This document shows, piece after piece, positions 1 through 12,985 of a stretch of DNA of 64,000 nucleotides (the first letter of the stretch is position 1; each line of letters starts with the position of its first letter). A model generated the notes under the pieces. It was not told the origin of the DNA, did no database searches, and saw only the letters and a program-made list of their open reading frames with translations. This DNA comes from Mucor racemosus (taxonomy: Eukaryota; Mucoromycota; Mucoromycetes; Mucorales; Mucoraceae). The stretch covers positions 1,488,001 through 1,552,000 of the forward strand of contig JAPEHQ010000013.1 in assembly GCA_027405735.1 (NCBI GenBank), given 5' to 3'. The position numbers and the translations under genes are program-made.

Positions 1-94
1 AGATCATCGTGAATATAAGTTTGAACAATTGTTGCCATTTGCCTTTGACCATGATACTTCAAAAGAATTTCTTCAAAATTAGGGTATTCTTTAT

Positions 95-879
95 TTATTT
101 CATCATGCCTGATGCACCTGCTGTAACAAATCTTGCTAATAAACCTGTTAAAATATCTCTTCTTTGATCCATGTTCAATTTTTGAAAAGCTGTATAGACA
201 GAAACACCTTTGTGATCTCTTACTTGACCTAGTGTTTTTCCTGCAAATGCGCCCTATTTACACATAATTTTACTTTGTTTAGTATATTGATCTCTGTGAT
301 TTATCCACGTTATTTACAACTTACAACTGCTGCACCAGGAACATTACCAATAATAAATCCTAAAACTGCGCCTGAACAAGCACCAAATACTCTCCAAATA
401 TGCGAAGGATGTTCAACTAATTTAAATTAAAAATCGCAGCCATTGAATAACCTTTCTCTCTCCCACTCAATTTTCATTTACCTTCAGGCTTCAATAATTC
501 CTCAAAAATATTTCCAAAGATTTGATTTGCTTGTGCTGTAGAAGCATTAGGCATAGCAGATGCAAATGACGTAAATCGGTCATGATGTTTGGCTCGAGAC
601 TTATCGTAAGATTCCTTTCTTGAACGATCCCCCAAAATATAGTAAGCATCAGCAATTAATTGAAATTTCTTAGTAGCTTCTTCTCGCTCTTCACGAGAAG
701 CAGTTTTGGGTAGGCGATCAGGATGACTTAAGAGTGCTTGTTTTTTGTAGGCTAAAGGTATTTTAATAAATGCTTGGCATTAAATTTATGTATTTGTATA
801 TTTTACCTTCACGAATATCATCGTGTGAAGCGTCTGTGGGGATTTCAAGTATAGAATAATAATCAGGTACGTTGGACAT
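95..879 (-). CDS. J-domain protein with C-terminal glycine zipper
   Basis: Four exons (879-807, 751-482, 416-325, 253-95) join in frame to 197 codons. Residues about 5-75 form a J domain that starts DYYSILEIPTDAS and has the HPD tripeptide at residues 34-36, the motif by which J proteins stimulate Hsp70 ATPase. Around residues 126-155 is a small-residue, glycine-rich stretch (GAVLGFIIGNVPGAAVGAFA) typical of a membrane-inserting glycine zipper, followed by a basic region ending in SGMMK. The family (small fungal J protein plus glycine zipper) is seen elsewhere, but its substrate is not known to me. The start is the ATG just after a 13-T tract on the plus strand; an upstream in-frame ATG would add a hydrophobic run read through the 5' UTR and is less likely. 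All three introns are GT-AG, 55-71 nt. Confidence 0.85.
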
Positions 880-1490
880 TTTTTTTTTTTTTTGTTGTAT
901 CAAAAAATAAGGAACAAAACTAAAAAGAAAGAGAAAATAAACAAGAAAAAAAAAACTTGATTGATGCATTTTAGTATCGTAGTAGGCGATGACTCCAGTG
1001 AATCACGCTGTCATGTACTACGTCAGTGTTAATACTAAATGTATCGGCAAGGTGTCTCAATTAAGTTTGCAGCGTACATTATGTCTCGAAAGAGATTAGC
1101 GTTTTAAAACTTGCAGTAGTGCTTGGCTTTTGCCATTATATTGATATTGAATATAGTAAAGGCTAGTGTTTGATGAGGACGTAGATCACAAACTCTATTT
1201 GCTATATAGTGCAACCCGCGGACTGTAGTATCTGTTTGGCTGTGCCCATCAAGGCGTTTACACCAATTTGGTAATAAACTATTTCAATTCAGCTACTACT
1301 GAAACACTCAATGTCCAAAGTTATAGAATGATTTTCGATGTAAAAGCGTTCAGAACTAAGATACAAATGAGTGCATTTGAATCATAAGGTTCAACCAAAA
1401 CGACCTAATCAAACAAATTTTGATGATATTAACGTCTACACACTCGAGTAAAATTAACTTTTTAATAATTTATTTTCAATATTTCCAGTC
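880..1490. other. Intergenic region upstream of the J-protein gene
   Basis: This stretch holds the T-rich 5' flank of the J-protein gene and then unassigned AT-rich DNA up to the first R1 repeat. No coding region, tRNA or recognisable element was found. Confidence 0.5.
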
Positions 1491-1494
1491 TTAC

Positions 1495-2750
1495 GTCCTT
1501 GAAAATTGGGCCCGATATTTCATTCTTGCTCAACTTTTTTTTTCACTAAATAATACTAAGAAAAAATTATATGCAAACGTACCTGAGATGCTCACCTTTA
1601 ATCCAAAAACAAGTATCCGGAAATATCCTACTTTTTACTGTTGGTATTAATTTTTCAGTGCTAAGGTTTCAGATTTTTTACGCGTATTTCACTGCTAAAG
1701 GATTGCAAACTTTGAGGCTTCATATCTCCAGAAATAATTAAGCTATACTAACACTTTTTAATAATAAAACTTACTTTTTTTAAAGAGCTCTATAACATAT
1801 TTGAGTATAAAAAAATTCTGAGCACCTTTATTTTTTTTTCATTTTTTTTGACATTTCTATAGTAGGTTTCAAAATATTGGCTAAATTGAGCAACATTTTT
1901 TTTGCATTCATGTCATCAAGCTGGTTAAGCTCTCTCGGACCCAATTTAGAGTTTTTCAAAATATTGATTTTTCGTGGAGATATCCTTAAAAATGTGTACA
2001 AAAAGGTACCTCCATTTCTGGTGTCCATTTTCCCCTTGTATACCCTCATCCCAAATTCTGAATCTGAAAAAAAATTAGACGAAAATGTTTCTTTCTCTAC
2101 GAATAATGCAGCTAGAAGATTGTACAATAGCTTGATCGATAGATAATGTTTTTGCGCATCATTTTCATTAGTTATATTTTAAATATGTTTATAAAAAGTG
2201 ATGTGTATCTTCAAAAAACTTCCAAAATTTCAATTGCATTTTACACAAAATTTAATGTAAAATGTTTGTCTGATTTTTATTTAGATGAATGCAGAATTTA
2301 AAACTGTACAAAGGCTATTTAGTATACTAGGTCGACTTACTTTGCAGTTCATGAGCAATTAAACGATTTTGTTTTTTTCATCATTTTTCGTCCATTTTTT
2401 AAAATAAATTTTGGAACCCAGTTATCATAAGCTGTAAGCTGTGATATCGACTATTATTTTGATTATCTCGATGAAAAATCAATATTTTTGGCTGAAACAA
2501 AAGATACATAGTAGCCTCTAGTTTGATCTACCTTTTAAATACAAAAAATCAACACTTTAATTTAGATGCACATTTTTTTACAATCAATTTTAGGTCAAAC
2601 TTGGTCAATTTTAGGCCAGTGCACTTATATTCTGTTATTAACCCTTTCATTTTCGGACAGATATCAATGACCCATAGATGAAAAATACACCTTTTTTTTA
2701 GATTTAGCATAATTCGATTCAATATTGGGCGAAAAAATTCAAAAACCATC
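1495..2750 (+). repeat. Dispersed repeat R1, copy 1
   Basis: One of six copies in the window of a roughly 1.2-kb AT-rich repeat. Landmarks shared with the other copies are a block around the words CCTGAGATGCTCACC and TTTCAGTGCTAAGGTTTC, a central block that can be read as IFRGDILKNVYKK, and a 3' block with TAGGTCGACTTACTTTGCAG. This copy lacks the 5' end of the longer copies. No transposase, reverse transcriptase or terminal repeats are visible, so its class is unknown. Confidence 0.75.
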
Positions 2751-2843
2751 TAAAACCAACTTTTGACAACTGTAAAAAACCAGCAACAAAAACCCTATCT
2801 AGGCGAATTTCCACCCTAATAACTTCCAACTTTACATGATATA

Positions 2844-2900
2844 TGAAATGCCAAAAGGGTCTATATAAATAATCTTGCCAAAATATTACGCTTTTATTAG
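2844..2900 (-). repeat. Truncated end of solo LTR family C
   Basis: The stretch beginning TGAAATGCCAAAAGGGTC, followed by a TATATAAATAATC stretch and GCCAAAATATTACGC, matches in reverse complement the 3' part of the complete family C LTR at 14163-14385. The rest of the element is missing or diverged. The remaining DNA up to the Ca2+-ATPase 3' end (about 2900-3312) shows nothing recognisable. Confidence 0.55.
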
Positions 2901-3312
2901 AAATATACATAACGCTAGATACGCAATATATATTTCAATATATAGCTATAATATTATAGAAAATTGTCATATCTTACGTAATAATTTGACATTTTTTCTT
3001 AAACTGGTACACAGTCTTTAAGGTCGATTTTCTGCATTTAGGCATATTTGAATGGTAATTTAAGTTTATACGATCAATGATCGACATCGTTCAAGTGTTA
3101 CCCGATTTTTTTTCTAAAAGAAAAGCATAAAAATATTCGCCACAACTGTATTTGGTTTGTTTTCATGCGCATAATTTTTTATTGTTTTTAATCAACTGTG
3201 TTTGCAAGGGGTAAAAGAAAGAGAATATAGTAAAATTACAAAAAAAAGTAAAAAGTATAATAGATAAAGAAGGAAATTAAGAAAAAGAAAGTATTCATAT
3301 TTTATACATGTA

Positions 3313-6300
3313 TTAATTGTTTCGTTGAGATTGGTCCAAAGAACCTGAAGAGAGAACAGTATCTTGATTTTGGTCCTCAAACGATTCTTCTTGAGAGTCG
3401 TCGATGTATTTTTCATTCATTGCATTTGAAGAGGCAGGAGTATAAGCAGGAGCAACTTCTTCAACTTCTTCAATTTCTTGTTTTTGTTGCATTTGTTGTT
3501 TTTTGTTGTTGGACAAAGATGAGCTGTTGTAAGCACCATTGCCATTGCTGTTATTCCATTCAATACGTTCATTACCAGCGACATAAACACTGGGAGACGC
3601 ACTGTCATTAGTGCCACCCAAATATCTTTGACGAGCAGCAGGGTTAAACATGAATACAAAACCAAAGATTTCATCAGGAATTAAACGAATGACTACGCCA
3701 ATAGGCAAAGCTAAAAGACCAACACATATAGAAATAGCCCAAGCAACACCATCAACTTGAGTTACTTGGAAAGCTTCACCACCAAAGTTGACAATGATGG
3801 CTTGAAGAGCGATACAGAAAAAGAAGATGAACATAAAGAACTTGTTGGCAAGAATATTGTGGAATACATTCAGGCGAGAGTCAATACGACGACAATTGAT
3901 TTCGTTAAAGATTTGACAGAAAACAAAAGTATTGAATACAATAGTTTGCAAGATGGGATCATCAGATTCGTAGTGAAGGATATCGCTATAAAGCAAGACT
4001 AATGTAACGACAATTTGGAAAATAGCTTGACCGATAATCATCTTCCACATTTTGAAAGTAATCAGGGGAGAAGAACGAGATTCAGGACCACGTTGAAGTA
4101 ATTCCTCAGTAGGAGGATCAGTAGCCAAGGCAAGAGCAGCAAAGGTATCCATGATTAAATTGACCCATAAAAGTTGCACAGCTGTCAAGACAGATTTCTG
4201 ATCATGACTAGCAACAGCAGAAACAAAAGTTAAGATAACAGCAGTGATATTTACAGTAATTTGAAATTCCAAGAACTTTTTAACTGAATCATTGACACAA
4301 CGGCCCCACATGACAGCTTTGACGATACTAGAAAAGTTATCATCCATCAAGATAATACTAGATGCTTCCTTGGCAACTTCAGTACCAGCAATACCCATAG
4401 AGAAACCGACATCAGCCAATTTTAATGCAGGACCATCATTAGTACCATCACCAGTAACAGCAACGATATCACCCAATTCACGAAGACGACCGACTAAAAT
4501 TTGTTTATCTTCAGGACTAGATCTAGCCAAGACTTGCAAGCGAGGTAAGATGGCATCCATTTCACTAGGAGGCAAATTACGGAATACAGGACCTTCCATG
4601 ACAATACCACCGGGAGTGTAAATACCACATTGCTTTGCAATAGATTTAGCAGTAACCACATTATCACCAGTAACCATACGAATAAAGACACCAGCACGTT
4701 GACAAGCTTTAACAGCTTCCTTTACACCGGGACGAAGAGGATCTTCAATACCAACAATACCGATCAAAGTTAAGCCATGACCTTCAATGATATCTTCATA
4801 AGGAACCTCAACTTCAGCACCGACTTTACTAGCATGGCCATTGGTAGGAGGCCAAGATTCAAAATCACGATAAGCAATACCAATAGTACGGAGACTGCGA
4901 GTAGCATAACTTTGAATAATACGATCAACACGGCTGCGGTCCTCATCAGTCAAAAGACGAGTCTTTACATCATAATCATGTTCAGGATTCTTGTATTTAG
5001 CAGCATTCAAAGTCAAGATTTGATTACAGTTCTCAACCAAGATTTCAGAAGCACCTTTAACATGAGCACGCCAGATAAATTGACCTTCTTTAGTAGGATG
5101 AGGAATACGAAGAATAGTAGCCATAGCTTTACGTTCACTACTAAAAGGGAATACTTGTTCAATAGGCCATGTAGTTCGCAATGTTTCAAAGTTTTCAGAT
5201 CCAATGTCCTTTGTAAACTGTAATAATGCTGTTTCAGTCTTATTACCAACGAGTTGCTTTTCACCATTTTCATCAGTTGATTCAAAAGCAGTAGAGTTTA
5301 CAGAGATGCCTTGACTAATCAAACGAATGATTGGAGCAGGAACCTTTTCAGGAATAGTATTGATATCACTAAGATCAACTCGATTGGAAGGAGGGTCTTG
5401 GATGAAACGGAATGAAGAGCCCAATGTACCAGCAACAATAGTCATTTTATTTTGAGTCAGTGTACCAGTTTTATCAGAACAAATAGTGGTAGCATTTCCC
5501 ATAGTTTCACATGCAGCCAATACACGAACCAAATTGTTATCTTTGAGCATACGTTGTGTAGCATAAGCGAGAGCTAAATAAATATATATATATATATATG
5601 TTAATAATTTATCAGTTGATTCAAATCTATCTAAATAAACTTACCAAGAGTAACAGCAAGTGGTAAACCTTCAGGTACAGCAACTACAACAATGGTAACA
5701 ACAACAATCAGGATACCCATCACCTGTTGAACAATTTCAGTTGGCACAGTTGGGATACCATCGTATTTCCAGTTGACAAAATAACGAATCAACAATACAA
5801 TCAACATGAGCAAACCAGCAGCAGAACCTAATTTAGCAATCATTGAAGCTAAACCATTTAACTTTTCTTGTAAAGGAGTGGTTTCGTTATCTGTACGAAG
5901 AGCCATCATGGTACGACCATAATAAGAATTAATACCAACACCGGTTACAAGATAAGTACAAACACCTTCCAAAACTTTTGAGCCGGAAATAATGAATGGA
6001 TCAGGTAAAGATTTGTGAAGTTGTGGTGTAGTTTTTGATGAAATGGAAGAACCAGGTTGAGAATTGTTTGGTACAGCAAGAAAATCGGATGCGGATGATG
6101 ACTTTTGTTCTTTCTGATCTTCCATGTGTAACTTCCAACATGCTTCGAATGTTTGTTTACGTACAGCATCTGATTCACCAGTAGCAGCAGATTCATCGCA
6201 GCGAACATTATGTCCTTCGATAAAAACACCATCAGCAGCAACAATATCTCCAGGTTCCAAAAAAAGAACATCACCAACTTGGATATCATAAACAGAGATT

Positions 6301-7121
6301 TGTACAGTTTGACCATCACGAGTAGCCTGAATTGTTTATTAGTTTTTGTGTTATTATTATTATTATTATTATTATACAATCATTACCTTGACTACTCGAT
6401 CATCTTTCTTTGCATTTAATTTACGAAATTGCTTTTCTTTTTGAAAATCATTGACACTGCCAACCAAGACAACAATCAAAATGGCAACAATAATAGCAAC
6501 ACCTTCGACCCATTTCACACCAGCAATTTTGTTGCCTTCGCTATCATATTCTGGTACAGCAATATCTTCGTATAAACCAACAGCTAGTGACACAACTGCA
6601 GCAACAGCCAATAGAATCAAGGTTTTATCATTGAATGCCATCCACATTAATTGGAAGATACTCTTTCCCTTTACTGGAGGTAGTGCATTTTTACCAAATA
6701 TAGAATATCTTTGAGTAAATTGGCTTGGTATAATAGAAAGGGAAGTAGCTGATTTCTTTAATTTAGGCTCATGTTCTCCTTGTGGATCATCAATTGTCAT
6801 TGCAGATGTTGCAGTTGTTAATTTACTGGAATCTAATGTGATGTCATATAATGTAATATTTTTATCTGCTGTTGTATTTGGTATTAAGCCATGATGAACA
6901 TCAGCATGTAAGCCTTTTGCTACACCATCTAAACCACCATACGTATGTAGTAAGTCTATATTTTTTGGATCTTGCAATGCAGCCAATTGATCCGGCGAAA
7001 ATGCAAATGGGTTTGTTGGGTTTGAATGTGGTGTAGTCAAACTGTCTCTCATGTCCACTTGTATCGATTCATTCTTGATATTGACGGAATCATCGTCATT
7101 TATTTTTGTAGTAGAGGACAT
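3313..7121 (-). CDS. Plasma-membrane/vacuolar-type Ca2+-transporting P-type ATPase (P2B, PMC1-like)
   Basis: Three exons (7121-6387, 6326-5645, 5573-3313) give 1225 residues, the usual PMCA length. The protein exports cytosolic Ca2+ to the vacuole or cell exterior by ATP hydrolysis. Visible signatures are the phosphorylation motif ICSDKTGTLT (Asp about 506), the Ca-site motif VAVPEGLPLAVTL ending M4 (about 462-473), KGASEILV in the nucleotide-binding domain, MVTGDN, and the hinge TGDGTNDGPAL near residue 845. Hydrophobic segments fit ten membrane helices, and INCRRI in the C-terminal membrane domain is a PMCA hallmark. The N-terminus is long (about 165 residues before M1). The C-terminal tail is short, Q/E- and S-rich, with no calmodulin-binding helix that I can recognise, as in yeast Pmc1. 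Intron 1 contains a (TTA)n run and intron 2 a (TA)n run. Confidence 0.95.
6355..6375. repeat. (TTA)n microsatellite in Ca2+-ATPase intron 1
   Basis: About eight TTA/ATT units within the intron; the same type of run occurs in the velvet 3' UTR at about 44800-44835. Confidence 0.8.
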
Positions 7122-7815
7122 TTTTGAACAAGAATGAAAAATAAAAAATGAAAAATAAAAAATAAAAAAAGAAAAAGAAAATAAATAGGAAAAAGGCGAC
7201 TCTCTTAAATACTGATTTTCTAGTGTAGATCTATTTCATTCATATAACGAATTCCGAGAATTTATTACAATTATTAAACATCCGGTTAGAACAAGGTAAT
7301 AAGCAACATATATGATGAAACTTGACAAAATAAACTTGTAAAGAATTCATAGAATTTTTTTACAAATTAAGAAAGAACTACCTTTTATTGAAAAAGGCAA
7401 GCAAAGGATTTTGAGTAGCCGCCTCTTTTGATACACATCAACACTTGGCGAAAAAAAAAGAATGCTAAGCAAAAGCATGTAATGGAAACAATAGAATCAT
7501 GGTCACATCACATTCAACATGTTGTTCGATAAGAATGTTCCCTTTTTGATGATGAATAAATTAAGGTGGGTTAAAGTAAATCCCTCTCTTCATCATCTCA
7601 TTGTGTAACAGATATATTCTATTCAGAAAAATAAACTCAACATTAGACAGCAGACTTGATACAAGGAAAATAGAATATTGAGAAAGATCATATTTTTCTT
7701 AATTTGAGATCGTCGCTTCGGTCGCTGCCATGGTTACTAGTTTAGTTGTAGTTGTACAATAGAAAGGTAAATTACCCGATCCGTGTTTAATAATATTATA
7801 ATATATGTGTGTTAT
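7122..7815. other. Intergenic region between Ca2+-ATPase and ULS1-like gene
   Basis: About 0.7 kb with the promoter side of the Ca2+-ATPase (A-rich immediately upstream of the start) and the 3' flank of the SNF2 gene. I saw no extra gene and no convincing Crz1/calcineurin element. Confidence 0.5.
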
Positions 7816-10800
7816 TTAGAGATCAAATAATGACCGAATTTCGCTCGCTGTCAATTTAGTATTCTTGACTAAACCATGATCCAATGCACCTTTTGTCAAT
7901 AGCGCCTTTTTTTTTTTTTTTTTTTTTTATAAATAAAAAACAAATAAATATTACATGATATGATGATATTTTGTTTAATAAACAAATCTGTGCGTACCTT
8001 CTTTTCTTGTAATGCCATAATCTTTAGTTCAACAGAGTTGTCAATTAATAATCTGGTTACATGTACGGGTAATCTTTGTCCAATGCGATGTACTCTGTCA
8101 ATAGCTTGTTCTTCTAATGCAGGATTCCACCAAATATCCATCAGTATCACACGGTTTGCTGATGTTAGATTGAGACCCAACGAACCACATTTAAGTGATA
8201 TCAACATGACTGTACAGTATCTATCGTATTTAAGTCTTTCTAGTGATTTTTCTCGTAGCATACTTGACATTGATCCATCATATCTACAGAATTTAAACCC
8301 ATGCTTCCTTAAAGGATGCTCCATTAGATCCAGCATGGATGTAAATTGACTAAAGATAATAGTTTTTTCTCCGGGATTGTTTTCTCGAGTGTGCTTCAGG
8401 ATATCAATCAATTTCCGAATTTTAGTGCTTGTTTTGAAGAGATCATTCGGCGCAGTTGATAAAACTGTATTTTTACAGTCCTGACAAAATGGCGATGAGG
8501 AATCTTCTGATGGAAGGACCTTGGATCTGTTGTGCATTATTATCAATTTACAAAGCGAAAAAGAATCTTCTATATAGAAAGGATACTTACTTTCCACACA
8601 ATTCACAAGTGCTGTTATGACTATCAAATGATGATGGTTCTCTACTATTATTCACATCTGTTACAATATCCAATACATCTTTATCATTATCAATTGTATT
8701 TAAAATCAGTTGGGGATGATCACAAGCTTGATTTAATGTTAGTAAATTTGCGGGTGCATGATGTGTGTTTCGTAGATCCCATAATTTTTACCTTGTCTCA
8801 ATCGTAATAGTAAGCACAGCATGTTCATGTATCCACCACTCTGGCCTCCCATGGCTTGGATGCTTTCTCTAGTTCTAGTTCTTAATAGTTCATACAGAGA
8901 TTTCTCATGGTCACTAAATTGTAACATGATGTCTTGTTTTTCTCTTGTTGGTAGCTGTAGTGTTAATTTCTTTGACAAAGACTCGTCTTCTTCATTGCTG
9001 TTGGTAGATGGCTTTGGAGACGATGTGTTTGAAGAGATTGGGCTTGTTTGGTTACTTCTTAATACATCTTTAGTTCTTCTCAACATAACAGCTCTTAAGA
9101 CAGCTTTTAGTCTTTCCATTGCGATGTTTCCTTGGCCATTCTGTATGGGTATAGATATGTTTTTCTTGAATGTTGGGTAATCAGACAATGGTTGAATCTT
9201 GAGAAACCTGAGTAGACTATAGAGTTCATCCACATTATTTTGAATAGGAGTACCAGTTAAACACCAACGTTTGACAGAAGAAAGTTCAGAACAAGAAGTT
9301 GAAGATTTTGTCTGTCTATTCTTGATTTGCTGTGCTTCATCCAAGACGATACGATGCCAATTTACTTGAAATAACGGACCGTAGCCTTTCTTTAATTGCT
9401 GCCATTTACTTGGAATTTGTCTATCATATTCATCATCGTCATTGCCTTCTTCGTCTTGTATAATGAAGCCATCTAATGTCATTGACTTCTTGCTGCTTGA
9501 TTTCTTTTTTTTATCACTTGGTGAGTCAGAAGACACAACTTGATAAGTTGTAACAACAACATCATATCTCTTGAACACTGCAGGATTCTTTGTTCTATTG
9601 GGCCCATGATGTTTCAGTACTTTTAATTTGCCATATTCCGTCTTGTTCTTTATTTCATCCACCCACTGATGAATTAAAGCCAATGGTGTAACAATCAATG
9701 TCATTTGATGTTCATCGTCATCTTTTTCTGTTTGTTCTTGTACTTCTTTTACTTCTTCCGCTTCTTCTTGGTCGACATCCATGCTAGATAAAATTAACCC
9801 AATGGTTTGGATTGTTTTGCCTAAACCCATATCATCTGCAAGAATACCGCCATTACTACTTTTATTATTTTCTCTGTCAATCATCCAGCTAACACCCTTG
9901 ATCTGATGATCCATCAGGTTAATTGCAAGTCCTTCAATAACATAACCATCATCTGCTTCATCTTCATCTTCATCTTCATCCTCCTCTCCATCTACATCTA
10001 CATCTTCCCCTTGTTCACCATTTGAATTATTAGGTATGGTTGAAATAGTGGGACGTTGAAATACATCATCCTCTTCATCATCGCTGTCGATGATAATCCT
10101 TTTGTTACTACGGACCTTACGTCCAGCCTTCTTCTTTTTTCTTCTAATTCTATTCACAATTGGCACATCGCTTGGAATACTACTCAATAAAGATTCGATG
10201 TCCTTTTGGCCCTGTCGTAATAATTCTTGTTCTGACGGTCTAACATTTTGAGAAGCATTATATGGACGATAACCAGTGTAATTAGTGTAACTGAAAGAAT
10301 TATTGGTATTATTAAATGATTGTTGTTGTTGCAAATATTGCTGTTGTGCTTCTGGTAAATGTGAATGGGGATTACTATATCTACATGCTGGATTATAAAA
10401 AGGTGGTGTTTTAAGGTACAATCTTTGTGATTCAAAGTATTTACTAATGGTGCCATATAAATCAGGACGACAATAAAGAATAATATATAGTGGTGTGCGT
10501 GCATTGCTAGCTTTTCCACGGGGAATGATAGAATCCCACCAAATAAGGCGATGATCTACCAATGGCCCTAATACTTTTGTGTCTTTGAAAGGAACCCAAC
10601 CATACTAAATTATTTGTATTAATGACGATAATATATCACTATATACCCATTTTACTTACAAATTTAGCTGGGACACTACGAGAAGTTACTTTGAAAGCTA
10701 TATATTTTTGTCATTAGTAACAAAAATAATTCACTTCATAATAATATATCTTACAATAATTGTCAGTATTTAATTTTCCTTCAGATTCTAAACTAATAAT

Positions 10801-11952
10801 CTCATATTGATCATCTTTTGGTAATACAAGAGGTGGTTTCTCCACCACAATATCTGTGATAATCATACCGATACAAATATTGCTATTAGTCTTTTCTTCG
10901 TCTATAACTACTTCATCATCATCAATGACAATTGTTTCTTGTTGTGAGGTTGATTGAAACTGTTGTTGAGGTGCTTGTGGAGGTTGTGGAGGTTGTGGAG
11001 GAGGAGGTGCAACGTGAGGTGTTTGAGGTGGATGTTGAGCATACATAACTGGCGGTTGTGGTGTTTTTTGTACATACACTGCGTGTTGTGATTGAGAATT
11101 TATAGGGGAAAGATTAGGATACTGCACTGGTGGTACTGGTGACATTGAATGTGTAGATATATGATTCATTGGAGGTTGCTGCACCGGAGGATTTGGTCGT
11201 TGTAGCTGTACCTGAGGAGGAGCTTGTTGTTTCTGTGATTGTGGTGGTGTTTGTTGTTGAAGTGGCTCATTAGATCTACTACTATTACTAGTACTACTAC
11301 TGGTACTGTTCACTTGAGGTGGTTGATTAAAACAAACATTGCTGTTAGTATTGATGTTTGCAACTGCACGTGGTTTGTTAAGCTTCACTTGAGAGAATAT
11401 TGGTTTATCAGTTTGAGAAGATGATGATGATGAAGAAGAAGATGGTGTTTTTCGTTCTTGAGGTACAGTTGGCTTAAATTGAAAATATTGAGCAAATCTC
11501 ATCTGTTGAGTATTATCTTGATTCTTTCTTCGTTTATTCTCTTCACGTAATCGTAATTGTTCTGAAAATAATTCCTGTCTTGAATTTTCAGCAATGTGTA
11601 AGTTGTTCAATGATAAAGGTTGTTGTTGATCTGTTAAAGGTGATGGTGCTGCTGCTGTCAAATTTGCTGTCAGGTGTTGATTTCTCTAAAAGTGGATAAT
11701 TTATTTTTTTGGTATACAATCAAGCCTGATAAGATTTGTATGTATAAAAAAAACACTTACATTCATTTGCTGTTCATTTAATGAAGACGATGATGATGAT
11801 GAAGAAGATGATGATGAAACCAGTCTTCTTCGTTTGGATTCTGTTGTTGATAATGTGTCTTCATTTGTGTCCATCATTAAAATAGAAGATGAACGGCTAT
11901 TTGGTTTGCTTGTTGGTGATTCTAGATAAGCTCCTTGTGTATTATTATTCAT
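7816..11952 (-). CDS. SNF2-family translocase of the ULS1 type
   Basis: Seven exons (11952-11761, 11685-10755, 10697-10660, 10604-8792, 8726-8591, 8526-7998, 7905-7816) join in frame to 1242 residues. The N-terminal third is low-complexity (poly-Ser, poly-Gln, PPQ repeats), with an acidic DSDDEEDD patch. The ATPase follows: motif I DDMGLGKTIQT near residue 646, motif II as DEAQ near 807, then ALRAVMLRRTKDVL-type sequence, and the second lobe with EKTIIFSQFTSMLDLME, RYDGSMS, SLKCGSLGLNLT and HRIGQR near 1182. This lobe matches the fungal Uls1/Ris1 class, SUMO-targeted DNA translocases. Where those carry a RING finger, this protein has only CELCG...CQDC split by an intron. The last intron has a 22-A tract directly before its AG; if it is retained, the frame ends in a lysine-rich tail at 7896. 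Confidence 0.9.
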
Positions 11953-12985
11953 TTTGTGAAAATGATTTTCTAAACTGTATAGTTTTTTTTTTATTTATTT
12001 ATCGTTTTAAATGATAGCAAGTAAAGACATGAGTGGAAACGAAAAAACTTTTTTTTTTTGTGTTTTTTTGGAATTTTGTGAGTGAGCTACAATTTTTTGA
12101 GTATCAGAATAAAAAAAAAGGGGGCAGGCTATCGACAATAGCTATATATGCTCGTAAACGAGAAGCAAGTATAAAGATTATCCTCATCACATGACGCTTT
12201 CTTTTGTCACTTGATGTTGACCACATGATTGAACTACTGGAGAATCCTTGTTTGAAGCATCTTATTTTCTATTGTGTTATGGTATCAAATAATATCAATT
12301 GAAACGATTTGATTATGTTGTTATTTTTATTGTTAACAAAAACAGCAGCGTTTTTATTCAAGTTTACACGAAGACTTCTAAAAAAAGAAGAATCCAAGTC
12401 GGAGCATTGTCGGTTGTCATGTGGTGTTTACATATTGCGCTTTTCCACTTATTATCTTTAGATTGAAACGGTTTGTTTGCTCGACATGTCAATTTGCACA
12501 TACAACTTATAGTCTCGAGTACATATACGAACTGAATTATCAGCAGGTTACTCTATTTTTTTTAACTCGATGTACAATGACATTCAAAATGCAAATTCAT
12601 TATCCAAGATAAACTACTCCTGTTTCGATCAAGAAGCTCCTTTTAATTTGGTCTGAACTAGCCAGAAAAACATTAATCCTTATAAACATTTATTATAAAA
12701 ATAATCCTTGAATGCAATACAACAAACGTGGTCGCCCAATCACGGAAAATTGATGCATATCTTACGGTCTCTAAAAGCACCAACATGTGCACATCAGTTA
12801 CCCCAAATTCAATTTCATGTAATTTAGTATTGAACTGAGCGAGTCGAAATTCTCAAAATGTTGTGCTTTTTTCTTGCTGTTTTTATCAACATATAAAATT
12901 GATTTCGGTATATTTATAGATATACCATGTGAGAAAGTTGAATGTCAAAAAACAAAAAATAATTTTCAAGAGTGTACCATTTTTT
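11953..12985. other. Intergenic region upstream of ULS1-like gene
   Basis: About 1 kb containing the gene's AT-rich 5' flank and unassigned DNA up to the second R1 copy. The longest reading frames (for example 12421-12612) are short and have no recognisable features. Confidence 0.5.

Noticed and set aside
4777..5223. 148-codon frame on the plus strand opposite the Ca2+-ATPase
   Set aside because: Antisense shadow of a strongly conserved coding exon.
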